Source: Planctomycetaceae bacterium
GTDB lineage: Bacteria; Planctomycetota; Planctomycetia; Pirellulales; Thermoguttaceae
DNA length: 7,702 nt
Assembly: GCA_031282385.1 (NCBI GenBank)
Contig: JAITDV010000222.1
Coordinates: forward strand, 1-7,702
Direction of reading: 5' to 3'
Part shown: positions 5,939 through 7,702 of the stretch, piece after piece
How the letters are laid out: each line of letters opens with the position of its first letter
How positions within the stretch are numbered: position 1 is the first letter of the stretch
Made by a program: the position numbers and the translations under genes
Notes under the pieces: model-generated
Database searches by the model: none
The model's input: the letters and a program-made list of their open reading frames with translations, nothing else
Told to the model about the DNA's origin: nothing

Positions 5939-5957
5939 TTAAACTGTTCACACTTTA
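5939..5957 (+). repeat. Dispersed repeat, left terminus only
   Basis: TTAAACTGTTCACACTTTA is an exact-looking left terminus of the family. The similarity stops abruptly at GCGGATATTCC, where the reverse strand begins to look like the tail of a small broken gene. Confidence 0.65.
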
Positions 5958-6069
5958 GCGGATATTCCCTTTTTTGCTGAGCTAATTTTGTCTGTTGCTT
6001 GAAATTGTAGGGTTTCTTCAAAAGTGTGTCCAATGATTTTTCAATTTTTTGGCGTCATCCATTACGATA
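5958..6069 (-). pseudogene. Possible remnant of a small gene, frameshifted and cut by a repeat end
   Basis: On the minus strand an AAAGGAAAT site lies eight bases before an ATG that opens MDDAKKLKNHWT, then hits a stop. A shift near the ACACAC run would continue as LLKKPYNFKQQTKLAQQKRE and on into the repeat terminus at 5957. The start context is good, but the length is tiny and I do not recognise the peptide. It could be chance. Confidence 0.25.
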
Positions 6070-6254
6070 TTTCCTTTTTTGTGCATAATAACCGGAGCGT
6101 ACTTATGGAATTTGAGATTTTGCTAAATCATTTGAAATTTCCATATTTGAAAAAGTGTCCAAAAAACAATTTTGAAATTTCACTGTAACAAAAATAATGT
6201 CAATTATTTACGGAGAAATTATTGTCTTGGCAAAAGTGAACATCCGTTCCAACA
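6070..6254. other. Gene-free stretch with an imperfect hairpin
   Basis: TATGGAA (6104-6110) pairs with TTCCATA (6139-6145), and inside it GATTT (6116-6120) pairs with AAATC (6125-6129) around TGCT. The result is an interrupted stem-loop. The spacer separates two divergently oriented gene remnants. The sequence is otherwise A+T-rich with several TTTGAAATTT segments, and I see no clear promoter. Confidence 0.35.
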
Positions 6255-6782
6255 ATGGAGGACAAACAACGTTGGCGACTTTATGAAATTTTAGATAACG
6301 AAAAAAAAGGAATGTTACTCATGAAAAAAATATGACGAAAAAGCTGTGAAATCGTGTCGCAAGGCGGCAGAGCAAGGTGATGCGGAAGCAAAAAAGCTCT
6401 TGACAAAATAAAGGGAACTTCTAACAACCTTAACGGCAAGCCATTTGTTGTTACCGATGAAAATGTGGGGTCTGCTGAAATTACTTGGCAAACGCCCAAA
6501 GACATTTTGGAAACCGAAGCTGAAGAGGACAATCCTGTTGCACTCTATATTTTGGCAGAATGTTATAAAGACTGGATGAATGGGTGTGTTAAAAATATAG
6601 ACAAAAGTTCGGAATTATACCAGCGTGGTTCTAAACTTGCAGACAAAGGTCTATTACAAATTTTGCAGATTCTACTGATTGGTTATCCAATCGGAAATCC
6701 GGCTTTTATGCTCTTGAGTCACGCAATTTATGGTATGAGTATTATACTTCTCTCTATTCCATCCTTATTCACCCCCCCTTGA
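6255..6782 (+). pseudogene. Sel1-repeat protein gene, broken by frame changes and fused to a repeat
   Basis: The first frame (MEDKQRWRLYEILDNEKKG) stops at 6333 just after a run of seven A. A one-base shift gives YDEKAVKSCRKAAEQGDAEA, a clear Sel1-type repeat end, until a run of six A at 6390-6395. A compensating shift there returns to the first frame (ALDKIKGTSNN onward). This then contains ALYILAECYKDW with KSSELYQRGSKLADKG, a second Sel1-like unit. Sel1 repeats are helical solenoids that bind proteins. From about 6677 the frame reads into a dispersed-repeat fragment and ends in a non-homologous tail at 6782. The real C-terminus is therefore lost. I infer a decayed gene; sequencing errors in the A runs would explain the shifts but not the loss of the 3' end. 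Confidence 0.65.
6677..6746 (+). repeat. Dispersed repeat, right half, inside the Sel1 pseudogene
   Basis: TTATCCAATCGGAAAT, then CCGGCTTTTATGCTCTTGAG and TCACGCAATTTATGG, match the right half of the family from the hairpin loop to the end TATTATA. The left half is missing, complementing the left-half copy at 5485. The repeat replaces the 3' end of the Sel1 gene. GATTGG and CCAATC at its start form their own short stem. Confidence 0.7.
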
Positions 6783-6882
6783 AATATGTTCGATAGAGAT
6801 TAGATTGTTGTACGTTTGATGAAGGTTGATGAGGAATTTTGTAGGAATCATTTTTTATTTTTGTATCTCTAGTTTTATTTTT
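6783..6882. other. Leader region of tRNA-Arg
   Basis: About 100 bases between the broken Sel1 gene and the tRNA, T-rich near the tRNA. The tRNA promoter should lie here, but no pair of good -35 and -10 boxes stands out. Confidence 0.35.
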
Positions 6883-6956
6883 GCACCCCTAGCTCAATTG
6901 GATAGAGTACTGGTCTACGGAACCAGTGGTTGCCCGTTCGAATCGGGCGGGGTGTA
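6883..6956 (+). tRNA. tRNA-Arg (anticodon ACG)
   Basis: A full cloverleaf is visible. The acceptor GCACCCC pairs with GGGGTGT (its first pair is G.U), the D arm is GCTC/GAGT, and the anticodon stem CTGGT/ACCAG encloses the loop CTACGGA with anticodon ACG. The variable loop is TGGTT, the T arm is GCCCG-TTCGAAT-CGGGC, and the discriminator is A. The anticodon A34 is normally edited to inosine by TadA so that it reads CGU, CGC and CGA. CCA is not encoded (TTTT follows) and must be added enzymatically. It stands alone, 80 bases before an insertion-sequence remnant. Confidence 0.95.
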
Positions 6957-7036
6957 TTTTGAATAATGTTCAATTCTTTAAGATTTGGGTTTGGGTACCA
7001 AGAATAGTTGCCAATAAAAAATACACAACTGAATAG
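6957..7036. other. Spacer between tRNA-Arg and the insertion-sequence remnant
   Basis: TTGAA (6959-6963) and TTCAA (6969-6973) could form a weak stem followed by TTCTTTA, a possible but poor tRNA terminator. Nothing else is seen. Confidence 0.3.
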
Positions 7037-7179
7037 CTAGTCGTCCCTGAAAAAATCATTTGTATCTATCATTTCAGGTCTTATCATGTTGCAAATTGGA
7101 GTTATAATTTGCAATGCAGTTATCGTTTTATCCACGATTTTCCTTAAAATCTTGCAAATATTATCCAAATTAATTGCCC
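7037..7179 (+). mobile_element. Possible left end and leader of an IS5-type insertion sequence
   Basis: CTAG at 7037-7040 is followed by TCGTCCCTGAAAAAATC and then 120 bases of leader to the transposase start. Some IS5-family elements duplicate four bases of CTAG type, so this is a reasonable place for the element's edge. The right end is outside the window, so the terminal inverted repeat cannot be confirmed. TTGCAAATT (7089-7097) and AATTTGCAA (7106-7114) form a perfect 9-base-pair hairpin in the leader, which could limit read-through into the transposase. Confidence 0.4.
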
Positions 7180-7702
7180 ATGATTCCTCATTCCGTTTCC
7201 CAAACATCCGGTCAGACCGAACGGTTTCTCCGTCGTCTTGTTGACCTTTTTGATATGACGCACGGCTTGTTTTACTGTCGTCGTTGATAGATTGGTCTAA
7301 GTTCGATTCGCAGTATGAATCCAGTTACCATCCTAGCCAAGGCGCGCCGGGTTTGCCGACCCGTCTGATGGTTGCGTTTCATCTGTTGAAATATATATGT
7401 TCAACCTTTCGGACGAAGAGTTGATTGCCCGTTGGATAGAAAATCCTTATTGGCACTATTTCAGCGGCGAACTTTATTTTCAATCACATCAACCTTGTAA
7501 TCCTTCATAACTATCACGTTGGCGTAAACGTATCGGTGAAGAGAAGCTCAAATTAACACTTCAAGAGTCGATTCGTCTTGCCAAAGAACAAAAACTTCTG
7601 AACGCTAAAACGGCATCTGAAGTTGTCGTGGACACGACGGTTCAAGAGAAAAATGTAACTTATCCGACCGACGCGAAACTTCATTATCGTGCTATTGTGA
7701 AT
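7180..7702 (+). pseudogene. IS5-type transposase, N-terminal part, inactivated (partial at window edge)
   Basis: The ATG at 7180 opens MIPHSVSQTSGQTERFLRRL and stops at 7285. The following family sequence (IDWSKFDSQYESSYHPSQG, then PGLPTRLMVAFHLLKY) is in another frame, so a shift lies near 7273-7283. A second shift occurs in ATATATATG at 7391-7399, where one extra AT would explain the change to MFNLSDEELIARWIENPYW. In CNPS-stop-LSRWRKRIGEE a TAA at 7508-7510 replaces a likely Ser codon. Beyond it VVVDTTVQEKNVTYPTDAK carries the first Asp of the DDE triad. These motifs are typical of transposases annotated as IS5 family. With two frameshifts and a nonsense codon the gene is dead unless the rest of the window's assembly is wrong. 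Confidence 0.8.

Noticed and set aside
6281..6532. Minus-strand open frame of 83 codons
   Set aside because: It lies antisense to the Sel1-type coding signal and has low-quality, Ser/Leu-rich composition.

Overview
The window is A+T-rich bacterial DNA with a compact left half and a decayed right half. Its style suggests a low-GC planctomycete-like bacterium. The clue is the small ribosomal protein bL33 (a VCEETGDYNY core, a CPRLRKH tail and Lys-rich ends). This is a judgement from memory of family sequences and was not tested by a search. Shine-Dalgarno sites are uneven: clear before the nuclease and rpmG, not visible before umuC or recJ.

Left half (1-5081): the C-terminal end of an unrecognised + strand CDS runs in from the edge. 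It is followed by four intact minus-strand genes: a UmuC-type Y-family DNA polymerase without a umuD partner, a membrane-anchored staphylococcal-nuclease-like protein, the 5'-3' single-strand exonuclease RecJ, and rpmG (bL33). rpmG and recJ form a tight two-gene unit (rpmG first, 9 bases between them). UmuC and RecJ both act in DNA damage tolerance or repair; the nuclease is probably exported and need not belong to that pathway.

Right half (5082-7702): mostly non-coding or broken. It holds a palindromic repeat pair, truncated copies of the main repeat, a Sel1-repeat gene broken by two frame changes and running into a repeat, a complete tRNA-Arg(ACG), and the start of an IS5-type transposase with two frameshifts and a nonsense codon.

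The most striking feature is a family of roughly 100-base dispersed repeats in the intergenic spaces. There are four near-complete copies (207-311, 1821-1923, 2727-2830, 5220-5319) and at least four fragments. The ends are imperfect inverted repeats and the centre is an 8-9 bp hairpin, so the whole unit can fold on itself like a non-autonomous mobile element (MITE). The complete copies form two inverted pairs, one bracketing umuC and the other bracketing rpmG-recJ, with the same end facing the gene each time. The right end carries a TATAGT motif resembling a -10 box, and the central stem is followed by a short T run, so the unit may also act as a portable terminator/promoter spacer. That functional reading is inference.
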